From Chromatiales bacterium (GTDB lineage Bacteria > Pseudomonadota > Gammaproteobacteria > Steroidobacterales > GCA-2729495), in assembly GCA_002729495.1 (NCBI GenBank), contig PBYE01000032.1:1-64000 (forward strand): 64,000 nt of DNA, written 5' to 3'. Each line of letters opens with the position of its first letter. The first letter of the stretch is position 1. This document shows positions 25,595 to 34,384 of this stretch, piece by piece. The notes beneath the pieces were generated by a model. The model made no database searches. It saw only the letters and a program-made list of their open reading frames with translations, and was not told the DNA's origin. A program made the position numbers and the translations under genes.

Positions 25595-25836
25595 TACTCA
25601 TCCTCCAAAAGGATATTTCCGAGCGCTTCTTCAACCATTTTCCCGACCACCTCCTTGAGGATCAGTTTGTCTGTCGTGAGAACAGCCATGGCACACTCCA
25701 GCGCGGCATTCTCGGCCTCCAGTTCCCTGAGCCGCCCCGGGCCCCCCTGGACGAACGGCACACCGGCCTCTCCCGGCCGGAGATTGATCTCTTTAGCCTT
25801 GTATCGTTTCTTGCCTACGTACGGTTCCGGTTTCTT
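25594..25836 (-). pseudogene. Remnant of an IS3-family OrfA-like transposase gene
   Basis: An 80-codon frame with no start codon reads VGKKRYKAKEI near its beginning and RLRELEAENAALE...TTDKLILKEVV later. That order, a KRY..EEI-type start and a leucine-zipper RLRELE-EN followed by DKLILKE, is typical of OrfA of IS3-like elements, but the helix-turn-helix middle is missing. It is next to the left island repeat. The call is from motif memory only. Confidence 0.5.
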
Positions 25837-25931
25837 CTAATGGACTTTATAGCTACTTGCAACCTGAACCGGAAGTGTCGCACCAGGCCAGCGCCATTCA
25901 CGGCACCATTACACGACAGATTGGCTGCCAA

Positions 25932-25987
25932 AAAGAAGAGAGCCCTGCAAAGGTTTATTCACTTCTGAATAAACCCCTACAGGGCTC
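25932..25987 (-). terminator. Terminator downstream of nod
   Basis: A two-part stem (GAGCCCTG...CAGGGCTC enclosing GGTTTATTC...GAATAAACC) at 25940-25987, followed on the minus strand by TTCTTTTT. It lies 46 bp after the nod stop. A third partial copy of CAGGGCTC lies at 26006. Confidence 0.8.
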
Positions 25988-26033
25988 TTGGTCTCAATAG
26001 CCCTTACAGGGCTCGGGAGTGTCTTGAGCGCTA

Positions 26034-28409
26034 TTATCCTCCCAGTGCCGGGTCTTTCTGGTCGGCCCAGTCGGCCTCGTAGACCGTCCATTCGCCTTGC
26101 TCGACCTCTTCTTCCTTGCGGCGCAGCTTGGTGCCCCTTGAAAGAATGAACCACATCATGGGCAGCAGGCCACCCCAGATGAACACGGCCCCGCCGATTG
26201 TGCGGCAGTAGGTCAAGAACGAGAACACCGGACCAGTTACGATTTCTGATGAACGCGCATACCACGTGCCGTCAGTATAGGCGACCCAGGTCTGGTACAG
26301 CCCGACCGGGAACAGATCCAGGAACATCATAAGGACCAGCCCAATATTCATGGACCAGAAAGATGTTCTGACCAGTTTCGGGTTCCAGGCAGATTTATGG
26401 AACAGATGCTGGCAGCAGAACAGCATTCCGCCGAGCGCAATGTTGCCTTTCACTCCAAACATGGCTGCGTGAGCATGGTTGCCGGTTAGATAGGTTGCAT
26501 GCTCATAGTAGTTGACGATCGGCAGGTTAATCATCGAGCCAAATACACCCGCACCAAAGATGTTCCAGAAATTAACGCCCAGGATAAACAACCAGACACC
26601 TTCCATGACTATCGTCTGTTTGCCCTCGACCACGTTCTTGTCGGCCTTGAGTCCTTCCTGGCGCATCTGCCACGCATCCAGGGTAAGCAGGAGCAGCGGC
26701 AACACCTGAAGGGTAGAGAACACGCTTCCAAGCGCGATAATTCCCGTCGGTTTGGCGATCCAGTAGAAGTTATGCGATATGCCAATCGTCGCGGTAACCA
26801 GGAAGAGCATCACGGCCAGGAAAATAACCCGTTCGGCCATCATCCGGGTGATAAGCCCCATCTGTACAAGCATGTACCCGACTATGACAGTGGTGAACAC
26901 CTCGAAAGTGACCTCAACCCACATGTGCACAACCATCCAACGCCAATAGTCTGAAATGGCGAAATTCATCTCTGGTTGGACCAACAGCCCGAAGAACAGG
27001 AAGGCCACCATGATGCCGCTACCATAAAGAAGCCAAGACGGAACAGACCATACGTTCCTTCTCGTCAGCCATGGCTTAACGGCCCGGTAGATAATCCAGA
27101 TCCAGAGGGCAAATGCAGCCAACAGGGTAAACTGGAAGAATCGGCCAAGTTCCATGAACTCCCAACCCTGGCTTCCGAACCAGTACGACATGTTGTCACT
27201 CAACATTCCCGTCTGGCCCATATAGATTCCCACCAATGCGCCGCCTCCCGTGACAACACACAGGAAAAACAGCAGGTTGATCAGGGATTTTTGTCCTGGC
27301 GGGACCTTCGAAATCCTGGGCAGGAAGAAAATCGTGTAACCGACCCAGCACATGAAGAACCAGAATATTTGCAGCAGAGTATGGTAGCTCCGGGCAACAT
27401 TGAACGGGATGATTTCATTCAGCGAAACTCCGCCAGGACGGACGAAATCGGTTGCAGCGATGACGCCTCCCAGGATCTGACACCCGAACACGATAATTGC
27501 CAGAACAAAGAACTTATACGTGGCCCTCTGGGTGGGACGAACGTATTCATTTTCAAGGTCGTACGTGGTCAGCGACTGCCCACCACTTTGGCTTTCGTTG
27601 CTCTGGTCGAACACATCAACGGGTTGTTCTTTCATTTCACCGTATGCGTACAGGACAATCATGACGCCAACGAACAGCGCGAAAACCGAAAAAACGCTCC
27701 AGAAAAAGGTTGCCGCGGTGGGCTCGTTACCGGCGTCCTTATCGCCTGGCCAGTTATGTGTATAACTGTAGGTCTCACCCGGTCGATCTGCCGCAGAAAC
27801 CCAGCCGCCCCAGAAGAAGAATGCCGTTAAGTCACGGAGATCGTCTGGATCGGAGATAAGTCCACTTGGCTCATATGCTTCCGAATATGCAGGATCGTTA
27901 AACATCCGCGTGTAGTGAGCGTTCAAATCGCCCAACGCCGAAACCTGGGCATCATTAAGACGAATAACCCCAGCTTCTTCGTCGTATGCGTTGTTATGAA
28001 CCTCTCGTTTTACCCTTACAGAGATCGCATCCTGATCGTGTTGGGTTAGAGAGCCGGCACGCTGCTCCAAATCCTGTCCGTAGAAGGCTCGCATGCCCAT
28101 AACAGTCCGGTGCAGAGCGTCGGCAGTGAAGTCCGGCCCGCGTTCTGCTCCGTCACCCCAGAAGGAACCCCAACTCATCAGGCCCCTGATATGAAACAGC
28201 TCTTTACCGCGTTTGATCTGTTGCTGGGATATCACCGTATCCCCGGAGGACGATACATAGTCGACCAACGGCGGAGCACCCGTATAAGTCGCGCCGCCAA
28301 GATAAATCAAACCAGCGATACTAATACCAGCAACTATCATGAAATGTGTTAACCAGTTTTTCTTATTAACCAGCCATAACGCCAGGTTCTGTTGGCTTGA
28401 AGTACTCAT
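26034..28409 (-). CDS. nod: Putative nitric oxide dismutase (qNOR family, NO to N2 and O2)
   Basis: 791 residues, about 14 membrane helices, qNOR-like N-terminus with SWGSFWGDGAERGPDFTADALHR. FeB/heme positions in Geobacillus qNOR numbering (offset 13): HMWVE (H495, E499 = H508, E512) is kept; H546 is kept (= H559) but the next residue is Asn547 (= H560); Gln568 replaces Glu581. Heme ligands H343 and HAH (645/647) are present. The quinol-pocket residues H328, E332 and F336 are absent: residues 314-330 (GGVIAATDFVRPGGVSL) hold no His or Glu. This pattern is reported for Nod of Methylomirabilis and strain HdN1, which split NO without electrons. A plain quinol NOR is unlikely; another asparagine-type NOR is the alternative. 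Good AAGGAG before ATG. Confidence 0.8.
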   Translation of the reverse strand: MSTSSQQNLALWLVNKKNWLTHFMIVAGISIAGLIYLGGATYTGAPPLVDYVSSSGDTVISQQQIKRGKELFHIRGLMSWGSFWGDGAERGPDFTADALHRTVMGMRAFYGQDLEQRAGSLTQHDQDAISVRVKREVHNNAYDEEAGVIRLNDAQVSALGDLNAHYTRMFNDPAYSEAYEPSGLISDPDDLRDLTAFFFWGGWVSAADRPGETYSYTHNWPGDKDAGNEPTAATFFWSVFSVFALFVGVMIVLYAYGEMKEQPVDVFDQSNESQSGGQSLTTYDLENEYVRPTQRATYKFFVLAIIVFGCQILGGVIAATDFVRPGGVSLNEIIPFNVARSYHTLLQIFWFFMCWVGYTIFFLPRISKVPPGQKSLINLLFFLCVVTGGGALVGIYMGQTGMLSDNMSYWFGSQGWEFMELGRFFQFTLLAAFALWIWIIYRAVKPWLTRRNVWSVPSWLLYGSGIMVAFLFFGLLVQPEMNFAISDYWRWMVVHMWVEVTFEVFTTVIVGYMLVQMGLITRMMAERVIFLAVMLFLVTATIGISHNFYWIAKPTGIIALGSVFSTLQVLPLLLLTLDAWQMRQEGLKADKNVVEGKQTIVMEGVWLFILGVNFWNIFGAGVFGSMINLPIVNYYEHATYLTGNHAHAAMFGVKGNIALGGMLFCCQHLFHKSAWNPKLVRTSFWSMNIGLVLMMFLDLFPVGLYQTWVAYTDGTWYARSSEIVTGPVFSFLTYCRTIGGAVFIWGGLLPMMWFILSRGTKLRRKEEEVEQGEWTVYEADWADQKDPALGG

Positions 28410-28526
28410 TATTCAACTCCTTAAATTTTGCACCGCACTTCGCCGGCAAGCGGCTACAGACATATGAAAAACTACAGACCGCTATAATCTATGTATATAG
28501 GTAATAGCGCGTAAAATGTCGTTCAG

Positions 28527-28551
28527 CGGTACGTAATTGTACGTATAACCG
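28527..28551. promoter_or_regulatory. Imperfect palindrome between nod and the MORN-like gene
   Basis: CGGTACGTAATTGTACGTATAACCG is a near dyad with GTACGTA/TACGTAT arms, midway in the 205-bp divergent gap. A candidate operator for shared control of both genes. It is not an obvious FNR, NsrR or NorR site. Confidence 0.4.
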
Positions 28552-28614
28552 CATCATATAAAGGTCTGGTAAGACACTACGGATAGACATAAGCCATCCG
28601 AATGGTCCGAATTT

Positions 28615-29502
28615 ATGAAAATTAACATCCTTTCCTGGTTCAAATCTCTGCTAAAGGGCGCTCGCCCAGATGGTCCCTTTGAGACCCACTACAACAATAG
28701 TCAGTTGAAATCTAAAGGGAAATACAGAGATGGCCAACTAGAGGGCCTCTTCGAGTCATATTATGAAAACGGTCAACTGGACTCCAGGGGGGAGTTCGAT
28801 AATGGTGCAGAGGATAATCTCTGGGAGACGTACCACGAAAACGGTCAGTTGAAATTCAAGGGAAGGTATAAAAACGGTAAGTTGGATGGCCTTCCGGAGT
28901 GGTTTCACAAAAATGGTCAATTGCGGGAAAAACGAACCTGCAAAGATGGGAAAAATGAGGGTCTTTGGGAGTTTTTCTACGCAACAGGTCGGCTAAAATC
29001 CAAAGGCCACTACAAAGGCGGTAAACGGGATGGTCCTTTCGAGATCTACTACAGCAATGGTCAGCTGAGATCCAAAGGGAATCACAAAGACGACAAGCGA
29101 AATGGTCCATATGAGTCGTACCACGAGAACGGTCAGTTGGAGGCCAAAGGGGTCTCCATAGATGGGAAAAAGGATGGTCGATGGGAGGAATTCCATGACA
29201 ACGGTCAGTTGAGAACCATAGGGAATTACCAGGGCGGTAAGCGAGATGGTTCCTGGGAAGAATTCCATGACAACGGTCAGTTGAGAACCATAGGGAATTA
29301 CACAGACGATAAACGAGAGGGTCCCTTCGAAGAGTGCCGGGAAAATGGTCAGTTAAAGGTCAAAGAACACTACAAGGACGGGAAACAAGATGGTCTCTAC
29401 GAGTCATATGATGAGAATGGTCGGTTGAAAACCAAGGGGACCTTTAAACAAGGCATGCTGGATGGCCCATACGAATTGTACAAAGACGGAGTGCTTCAAT
29501 AG
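28615..29502 (+). CDS. MORN-like repeat protein (YwqK/MORN_2 type), 12 repeats
   Basis: 295 residues built almost wholly of a roughly 22-residue unit of the form YYENGQLKSKGxYKDGKRDG, repeated about 12 times after a short start MKINILSWFKSLLKGARPDG. No signal peptide is seen. Such repeat proteins are often annotated as antitoxins of YwqK type, though a partner toxin is not apparent here. Divergent from nod and followed by a second, shorter copy at 29562. Confidence 0.85.
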   Translation: MKINILSWFKSLLKGARPDGPFETHYNNSQLKSKGKYRDGQLEGLFESYYENGQLDSRGEFDNGAEDNLWETYHENGQLKFKGRYKNGKLDGLPEWFHKNGQLREKRTCKDGKNEGLWEFFYATGRLKSKGHYKGGKRDGPFEIYYSNGQLRSKGNHKDDKRNGPYESYHENGQLEAKGVSIDGKKDGRWEEFHDNGQLRTIGNYQGGKRDGSWEEFHDNGQLRTIGNYTDDKREGPFEECRENGQLKVKEHYKDGKQDGLYESYDENGRLKTKGTFKQGMLDGPYELYKDGVLQ

Positions 29503-29561
29503 AGGAAGAATGATAGAGAACGGTTTGACAAGCCTGAACTCAATCATTCGAATGACTAGCC

Positions 29562-30191
29562 ATGAACGGCAAATCTAAATTTTGGTTAAGACTAATTAGT
29601 TTGCTCCCGGATGGCCCATGGAGCTGGGATGTCAAAGCCAGCCAATTGGAATCCGAAGGGAGCTACAAGGACGGGAAACGGGAGGGCCCCTGGGAGATGT
29701 TCTACGAAAATGGCCAATTGGAATTCAAAGGGAGCTACAAGGATGGGAATCGAGAGGGCCCCTGGGAGATGTTCTACGAAAATAGCCGATTAAAAGTCAA
29801 AGGGGGCTCTAAAAAGGGCAGGCCAGAAGGTTATTTTGAGAGATACTACGAAAGCGGTGGGTTAGAGCAAAAATCATCCTACAAAAATGGGGAACAAATT
29901 GGTCCCTTTGAAATATTTCACGAGAACGGCCGGTTGAAAGAAAAAGGGAACTACTCACACGGTAAAACGCATGGGATGTGTCAATTGGATGGCCCCCTGG
30001 AGGCCTACTACGAGAACGGTCAATTGAAGAAAAAAGGCATCTACATAGACGGGCAACAAGAGGGTCCCTGGGAGTTCTATTACGACAACGGTCAATTGGG
30101 GAAGAGAGAAAACTACAAAGACGGTCTATTGGATGGCCTCTGGGAATATTTCGATGAAGACGGCCAATTGAAAGAGCAAAGAAATTACTAA
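29562..30191 (+). CDS. MORN-like repeat protein, second copy
   Basis: 209 residues, about eight units of the same ENGQLxxKGxYKDGxxEGPWE repeat. It follows the first copy by 59 bp and is probably a duplication. Within the gene, the segment from 29650 is internally repeated (GNREGPWEMFYEN and KREGPWEMFYEN units). Confidence 0.85.
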   Translation: MNGKSKFWLRLISLLPDGPWSWDVKASQLESEGSYKDGKREGPWEMFYENGQLEFKGSYKDGNREGPWEMFYENSRLKVKGGSKKGRPEGYFERYYESGGLEQKSSYKNGEQIGPFEIFHENGRLKEKGNYSHGKTHGMCQLDGPLEAYYENGQLKKKGIYIDGQQEGPWEFYYDNGQLGKRENYKDGLLDGLWEYFDEDGQLKEQRNY

Positions 30192-30254
30192 AAGACTCCC
30201 CGGCTATATAAAATATTCCTGAACTCCAAACATATTCCTGAACTCCCGCGCGTT

Positions 30255-30296
30255 GGTAGGTACTAATCGGTAGGTACTAATCGGTAGGTACTAATC
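30255..30296. repeat. Three tandem copies of a 14-bp unit
   Basis: GGTAGGTACTAATC is repeated perfectly three times, with a fourth partial copy. Just upstream, ATATTCCTGAACTCC occurs twice (from 30210). It lies about 65 bp upstream of the cytochrome b561 start and could be an operator array or slippage product. Confidence 0.85.
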
Positions 30297-30362
30297 GGTA
30301 TGGTACTCGCCCGGCATCAAGGGAGAATATAAACTGTCTACACCAACCGATAAGGGACGTGC

Positions 30363-30914
30363 ATGTCCGGGTCCAAGAGAAAGTTCTACTACACCGTTGC
30401 CAAAGTCCTGCACTGGGCAGCGGCTTTCATTATCGCATTCAATTTATTGTCCGGATGGAGAATCTCAGATTTTCCGGAGCAAAAACATTGGATTATCATG
30501 ATTCACTCAGGAATAGGTGTCACGATATTTTTCCTGATGGTATTTCGCTGGTGGTGGCGCAAGTCTCACAATCTTTATGCACCGCCCGGATGGTGGAGAA
30601 GGCCGTCCATGCTGCTTCAATGGATTTTCTATCCGTTGTTGTTAATACAACCGGTTATTGGGATGTTGCAGGCAGCATTTATTGACTACGACGTTCTCGC
30701 ATTTGGTTTCATCAACCTTTCGGCCATCGCTACTGCGGATGAAGGCTTGCGTAGCCTGTTCCTCGAATTGCACGGGCTGACAGCCTTATTACTTATACTG
30801 CTCGTTCTCGTCCACGGCGTAGAAAGATCCAGGCAAGCCTTTACCGATGACAGCCCCCAAGTACAGGGGCAGGCACCAGATCCAATACGGGCAGATGCTG
30901 AAGCGGGTCCATAA
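30363..30914 (+). CDS. Cytochrome b561 family diheme membrane protein
   Basis: 183 residues, four membrane helices. Four His in VLHWAAAF, MIHSGIGV, ELHGLTAL and LVHGVER fit the two b hemes. Moves electrons between the quinone pool and periplasmic or membrane acceptors. Sits in the NO island between the MORN-like genes and ferredoxin. Confidence 0.9.
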   Translation: MSGSKRKFYYTVAKVLHWAAAFIIAFNLLSGWRISDFPEQKHWIIMIHSGIGVTIFFLMVFRWWWRKSHNLYAPPGWWRRPSMLLQWIFYPLLLIQPVIGMLQAAFIDYDVLAFGFINLSAIATADEGLRSLFLELHGLTALLLILLVLVHGVERSRQAFTDDSPQVQGQAPDPIRADAEAGP

Positions 30915-30921
30915 TATTGCG

Positions 30922-31218
30922 CTAAGGCGTTTGATCCAGCTCGCCTGACGCAACGATTTCGGAAAAACTCCAGCCACTGCCCGAGTCCTCGTACAGCCAA
31001 ATATCCTGAAAAGCCTGTTCACTATCCGGTTTCTTATAGTAAACATGGCACTGGACGCTGTTTGGCGATCCTTCGCTGGAACTGGTATCCAGAATCTTAT
31101 AGCCCGGATACTGGTCAGAAAAATCTGTTCTGAACGCCCTGGCACAAGGGTCCTCGAAAAAAGTGTAAGCAAGGGCTATTGCCAGAGCCAGAAACAGAAC
31201 GAAATAATATTTGTACAC
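30922..31218 (-). CDS. Small membrane-anchored protein, unknown
   Basis: 98 residues. One N-terminal hydrophobic helix (YYFVLFLALAIALAYTFF), then a polar domain with two cysteines (one in FEDPC and one in VQCHVYY). Unknown function; convergent with cytochrome b561. The single helix could be an uncleaved anchor or signal. Confidence 0.6.
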   Translation of the reverse strand: MYKYYFVLFLALAIALAYTFFEDPCARAFRTDFSDQYPGYKILDTSSSEGSPNSVQCHVYYKKPDSEQAFQDIWLYEDSGSGWSFSEIVASGELDQTP

Positions 31219-31256
31219 TCGTCAAACTCCCTTTACTCGTGGAGTATTCCGCGCTA

Positions 31257-31580
31257 CTAACGCTCGAGCAGTTTCAGCTTATTCGGCACGCCGTCCCATT
31301 CCTCGGCATCGGGCGGCGGTGATTTCTTTTCTGCGATGTTGGGCCAGATGGAGGCCAGCTCCTCATTCAGCCGGATAAAATTCCGCAGATCTTTGGGTAC
31401 TTCCTTTAGCTCCATAATGGCGCCCACCGGGCATTCCGACGGGCAGAGTGAGCAATCGATACACTCGCGCCGGTCGATCACCAGGAAATTGGGGCCTTCG
31501 TAGAAGGCGTCCACAGGGCAGACATCCGCACAGTATGTATGCTTGCAGTTGATACAGTTTTCGGTGACGACAAAGGGCAT
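31257..31580 (-). CDS. fdxA: 7Fe ferredoxin FdxA
   Basis: 107 residues. [18 protein letters not shown] near the start and [16 protein letters not shown] bind one [3Fe-4S] and one [4Fe-4S] cluster in the FdxA way; a tail [19 protein letters not shown] is typical of the family. Cytoplasmic low-potential electron carrier. Ferredoxins of this type are common in many genomes, so its island location does not fix its partner. Confidence 0.93.
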   Translation of the reverse strand: MPFVVTENCINCKHTYCADVCPVDAFYEGPNFLVIDRRECIDCSLCPSECPVGAIMELKEVPKDLRNFIRLNEELASIWPNIAEKKSPPPDAEEWDGVPNKLKLLER

Positions 31581-31642
31581 TGATGTACCAGTGTTAACCA
31601 GTCCGGGTTTAGCGTTAGCTTACGCGGCTTTCCGGTTGACAC

Positions 31643-31694
31643 TCTATACGGATAATACGGATAGGCTCGTGTAATCTATACGGATAGGCTCGTG
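31643..31694. repeat. Direct repeats upstream of norS
   Basis: TACGGATAGGCTCGTG is present twice (31656-31671 and 31679-31694), and TATACGGATA begins a third partial copy at 31645. They lie 74-125 bp upstream of the norS start, in front of TATAAT at 31729-31734. Possible sites for an activator or repressor of the operon. Confidence 0.75.
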
Positions 31695-31767
31695 ATCGTA
31701 ATCGGTAGTTTATTTTGACCATATATCTCTATAATCCAGAGATCATTATTCCACCGAGAGGCGGCCA

Positions 31768-32310
31768 ATGACCCCACAATACCTCGCTTGGACCATATCC
31801 CTGGTCCTTATCTTTGTGGTCACGCTAAGCTTCGCCTGGGTGGCGGTCAAAAGCCGTGAACCCATCGATAACGGCGTGGCTTCCAACCCTTACCGGCTGC
31901 GTGGCATACTTTTCTGGGTGTTGCTCGGTCTGGGTGCAGTGATTACTGCGGTGACGGTACCCCCACCACTGTATACGGCCCAGGACCGGCCCCCTCAAAG
32001 TGCTCAGGAGGTCGAGGTTGTCGGCGGCATGTGGTATTGGCAGCTGCAACCGGCGCAAGTGGAGTCCGGCCGGCCCGTGCTTTTCAATGTAACCAGCGCA
32101 GATGTTAATCACGGACTCGGCATCTACGATCAGGACCTGCGCCTGCTGACGCAAGTCCAGGCGATGCCGGGCTATGTCAACAAGCTTGCGTACACCTTTG
32201 CACAGCCGGGAACCTACCGGATTATGTGTCTGGAGTATTGCGGTCTGGTACACCACGGCATGATGAGTTCCCTCGAAGTCATCGCTGCCGAAGATGGAGA
32301 CCAACCGTGA
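31768..32310 (+). CDS. norS: NorS-like CuA subunit II of an sNOR-type nitric oxide reductase
   Basis: 180 residues with an N-terminal helix pair and a cupredoxin domain. The CuA ligands are in CLEYCGLVHHGM (Cys-x3-Cys-x3-His-x2-Met) with an upstream His in DVNHGLGIY. It would take electrons from a periplasmic carrier and pass them to NorY. The stop overlaps the norY GTG by four bases (GTGA). Confidence 0.8.
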   Translation: MTPQYLAWTISLVLIFVVTLSFAWVAVKSREPIDNGVASNPYRLRGILFWVLLGLGAVITAVTVPPPLYTAQDRPPQSAQEVEVVGGMWYWQLQPAQVESGRPVLFNVTSADVNHGLGIYDQDLRLLTQVQAMPGYVNKLAYTFAQPGTYRIMCLEYCGLVHHGMMSSLEVIAAEDGDQP

Positions 32311-33773
32311 CTACAGCAGTCTTACCAACTCATCCCAGCCTGGCGGACGGGGCACGGCGAACGCTGCTGACCTACCTGGCTATCAGTGCGCTGGTTATTC
32401 TACTCATGATGGTGGCTGGTCTTATCCTGCGGATGGGCCAGGCACAATGGATTCAGCTCCCGGCCGATATCTTCTACCAGATCATGACGGCGCACGGTAT
32501 CGGTATGGTGGGGATCGCCGGCCTCGCCGCCAGCGCGGTCATGTGGTTTTTCCTGAGCCAGCATGTGCGCCTGAGCCCCGCGATTCTTGTTACGAATCTG
32601 ATTTTCTTCCTGCTCGGTGTGGTCCTGATCCTTGGGGGAATTTTTCTTGGCGGTTTCGCCGCAGCCTGGACGTTTCTGTACCCCCTTCCGGCACAAAATA
32701 TGAATCAGTGGGGTACCGGGGCGGCGGTCTCGTACATGGTGGGCGTCTTGTTGGTGGGCGTGGGATTTCTGCTGCTCTACCTCGACGTCGGGCGTGCAAT
32801 TATCAGCAAGTACGGCAGTCTGGGCCGGGGTCTTGGCTGGCCTCAGCTCTTTAGCAATTCATCGGAGCCGCCTCCGCCGGCCGCGGTTGTGGCCAGCACC
32901 ATGGTGGTGATCGTCAACATCGTGAGCATACTCGTCGGCGCGGTCGTGTTGGTGCTGACGCTGGTAAATCTCTTGAACCCCGGGTTCGTATTAGACGCGT
33001 TGTTGGTCAAGAACATGATTTATGTGTTCGGTCATATTTTTATTAATGCGACGATTTACCAGGCCATTATCGTCGTTTACGAGCTCTTGCCGCGCTATAC
33101 GGGTCGACCCTGGAAGGTAACCAAACCGTTTCTGGCGGCATGGACCGTTTCGACGTTGCTGGTGATTTCCGTGTACCCGCATCACCTGTTGATGGACTTC
33201 GTGATGCCGGACTGGGTGCTGCTGATCGGGCAGATAGGGTCGTATCTTGCCGGGTTGCCGCTCCTGCTTGCCACGGCTTATGGCGCAGCGGTAATCGTCA
33301 GTCGGTCCGGGATTCGTTGGGATCTCGTCTCGGGACTGTGTTTTTTGAGCGTCTGGGGATGGGCTGCCGGAATTCTGCCGGCTATCGTGGATGCGGTTAT
33401 TCCTATTAATAGTGTCATGCACAACACGTTGTGGGTTCCCGGGCATTTCCACTTCTATACACTGCTTGGCCTGGTAGCGATGTTAGTTGCCTTCATGCGC
33501 CACATCACGCAGGGCGCCGGAAACGGCGAAAGCCTGCTGGATAAGCTCGCTTTCTGGGCCTTTGCTGTTGGCGGATTAGGCTTCGTGATGATATTTCTCT
33601 GGGGTGGTCTTGACAGTGTGCCGCGGCGCTGGGCGGTGCATTTACCAGAGTGGCTGGGCCTGAATCAAGCAGGCTCGATATTTGCAGCCATAGTTGTGTT
33701 GGCTATGCTGGTTCTGCTGTTGCGTTTCTTCCAGCAACTGAAGAACGTGCAGATTGTCCATGAGGAGTCATGA
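32307..33773 (+). CDS. norY: NorY-like catalytic subunit I of an sNOR-type nitric oxide reductase
   Basis: 488 residues, about 13 helices, starting GTG 32307 with GGAG upstream. The heme-copper fold is recognisable: low-spin heme ligand in MTAHGIGMVG, FGHIFINATIYQ replacing the GHPEVY (Tyr) of oxidases, YPHHLLMDF (two metal His), and VPGHFHFYTLLG (heme His). Loss of the HPEVY Tyr argues for NO reduction, not O2 reduction. The norS-norY-senC-orf order matches the sNOR operon of ammonia oxidisers. Confidence 0.8.
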   Translation: MTTAVLPTHPSLADGARRTLLTYLAISALVILLMMVAGLILRMGQAQWIQLPADIFYQIMTAHGIGMVGIAGLAASAVMWFFLSQHVRLSPAILVTNLIFFLLGVVLILGGIFLGGFAAAWTFLYPLPAQNMNQWGTGAAVSYMVGVLLVGVGFLLLYLDVGRAIISKYGSLGRGLGWPQLFSNSSEPPPPAAVVASTMVVIVNIVSILVGAVVLVLTLVNLLNPGFVLDALLVKNMIYVFGHIFINATIYQAIIVVYELLPRYTGRPWKVTKPFLAAWTVSTLLVISVYPHHLLMDFVMPDWVLLIGQIGSYLAGLPLLLATAYGAAVIVSRSGIRWDLVSGLCFLSVWGWAAGILPAIVDAVIPINSVMHNTLWVPGHFHFYTLLGLVAMLVAFMRHITQGAGNGESLLDKLAFWAFAVGGLGFVMIFLWGGLDSVPRRWAVHLPEWLGLNQAGSIFAAIVVLAMLVLLLRFFQQLKNVQIVHEES

Positions 33774-34384
33774 CGCGTCGTAGTGCATTCGCAACGACGG
33801 TAATTCTTCTCTTAGGTATCGGTCTGCTCGCCGCGGTTACCGACGGATTTCGCGCCTTTACCAGCGAAACCGCAAGACGGCGCGCGATCCTGGAGCAACC
33901 CGTCGCTATCCCCGCTGCAACCCTGCAAAGTCATACGGGGGAGGAGTTGCATCTTGGGGACCTGAGCGGCCGGGTCGTGGTGATCGATTTCATCTTCACA
34001 CGCTGTCCGACGATTTGCCATGCACTGGGAGCACAATTCCGGGACATGGCAGACGAGCTCCGGGGCCTGGAAAGCAAAGCGGTGCTACTCAGCATCAGTT
34101 TCGACCCGGACTATGATCATCCGGAGCAGCTGATGGCCTATCTCCTCAGATATGGTGAGCTACGCGACAATTGGCTTGCCGCGCGCATTGCTGATAAGCG
34201 AGAGCTTCGTCGCTGGCTTGAGAAGTTCGGCGTCGTTGTTATACCGACTGAGGCTGGCTACGACCACAATGCAGCCGTGCACATTGTCGATCCACAGGGG
34301 CAGCTCGTAGCTATTCTTGACTACGAAGCGATTCAGCAGATCCTCGAAACAGTCACCCGGATAGCTTCGGAGTCTGTATCGTGA
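33770..34384 (+). CDS. senC: SCO1/SenC copper chaperone
   Basis: 204 residues. One N-terminal helix anchors a thioredoxin-like periplasmic domain with the Cu-binding TRCPTICHAL (C-x3-C) and a His in GYDHNAAVHIVD. Delivers copper to the CuA site of NorS. It starts with ATGA over the norY stop. Confidence 0.9.
   Translation: MTRRSAFATTVILLLGIGLLAAVTDGFRAFTSETARRRAILEQPVAIPAATLQSHTGEELHLGDLSGRVVVIDFIFTRCPTICHALGAQFRDMADELRGLESKAVLLSISFDPDYDHPEQLMAYLLRYGELRDNWLAARIADKRELRRWLEKFGVVVIPTEAGYDHNAAVHIVDPQGQLVAILDYEAIQQILETVTRIASESVS

Noticed and set aside
26976-27830. 284-residue plus-strand frame across nod
   Set aside because: Antisense shadow of a well-supported gene; low-complexity, charge-rich translation.
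28615-30191. CRISPR-like repeats in the MORN-like genes
   Set aside because: The 66-bp periodicity is coding, with changing third bases, and there are no spacers; repeat units are contiguous.
30255-30296. CRISPR array
   Set aside because: Three adjoining 14-bp units without spacers.
31768-33773. norS-norY as cytochrome c oxidase
   Set aside because: The GHPEVY motif with the active-site Tyr is replaced by GHIFIN and the gene order fits sNOR; a ba3-like oxidase is not excluded.
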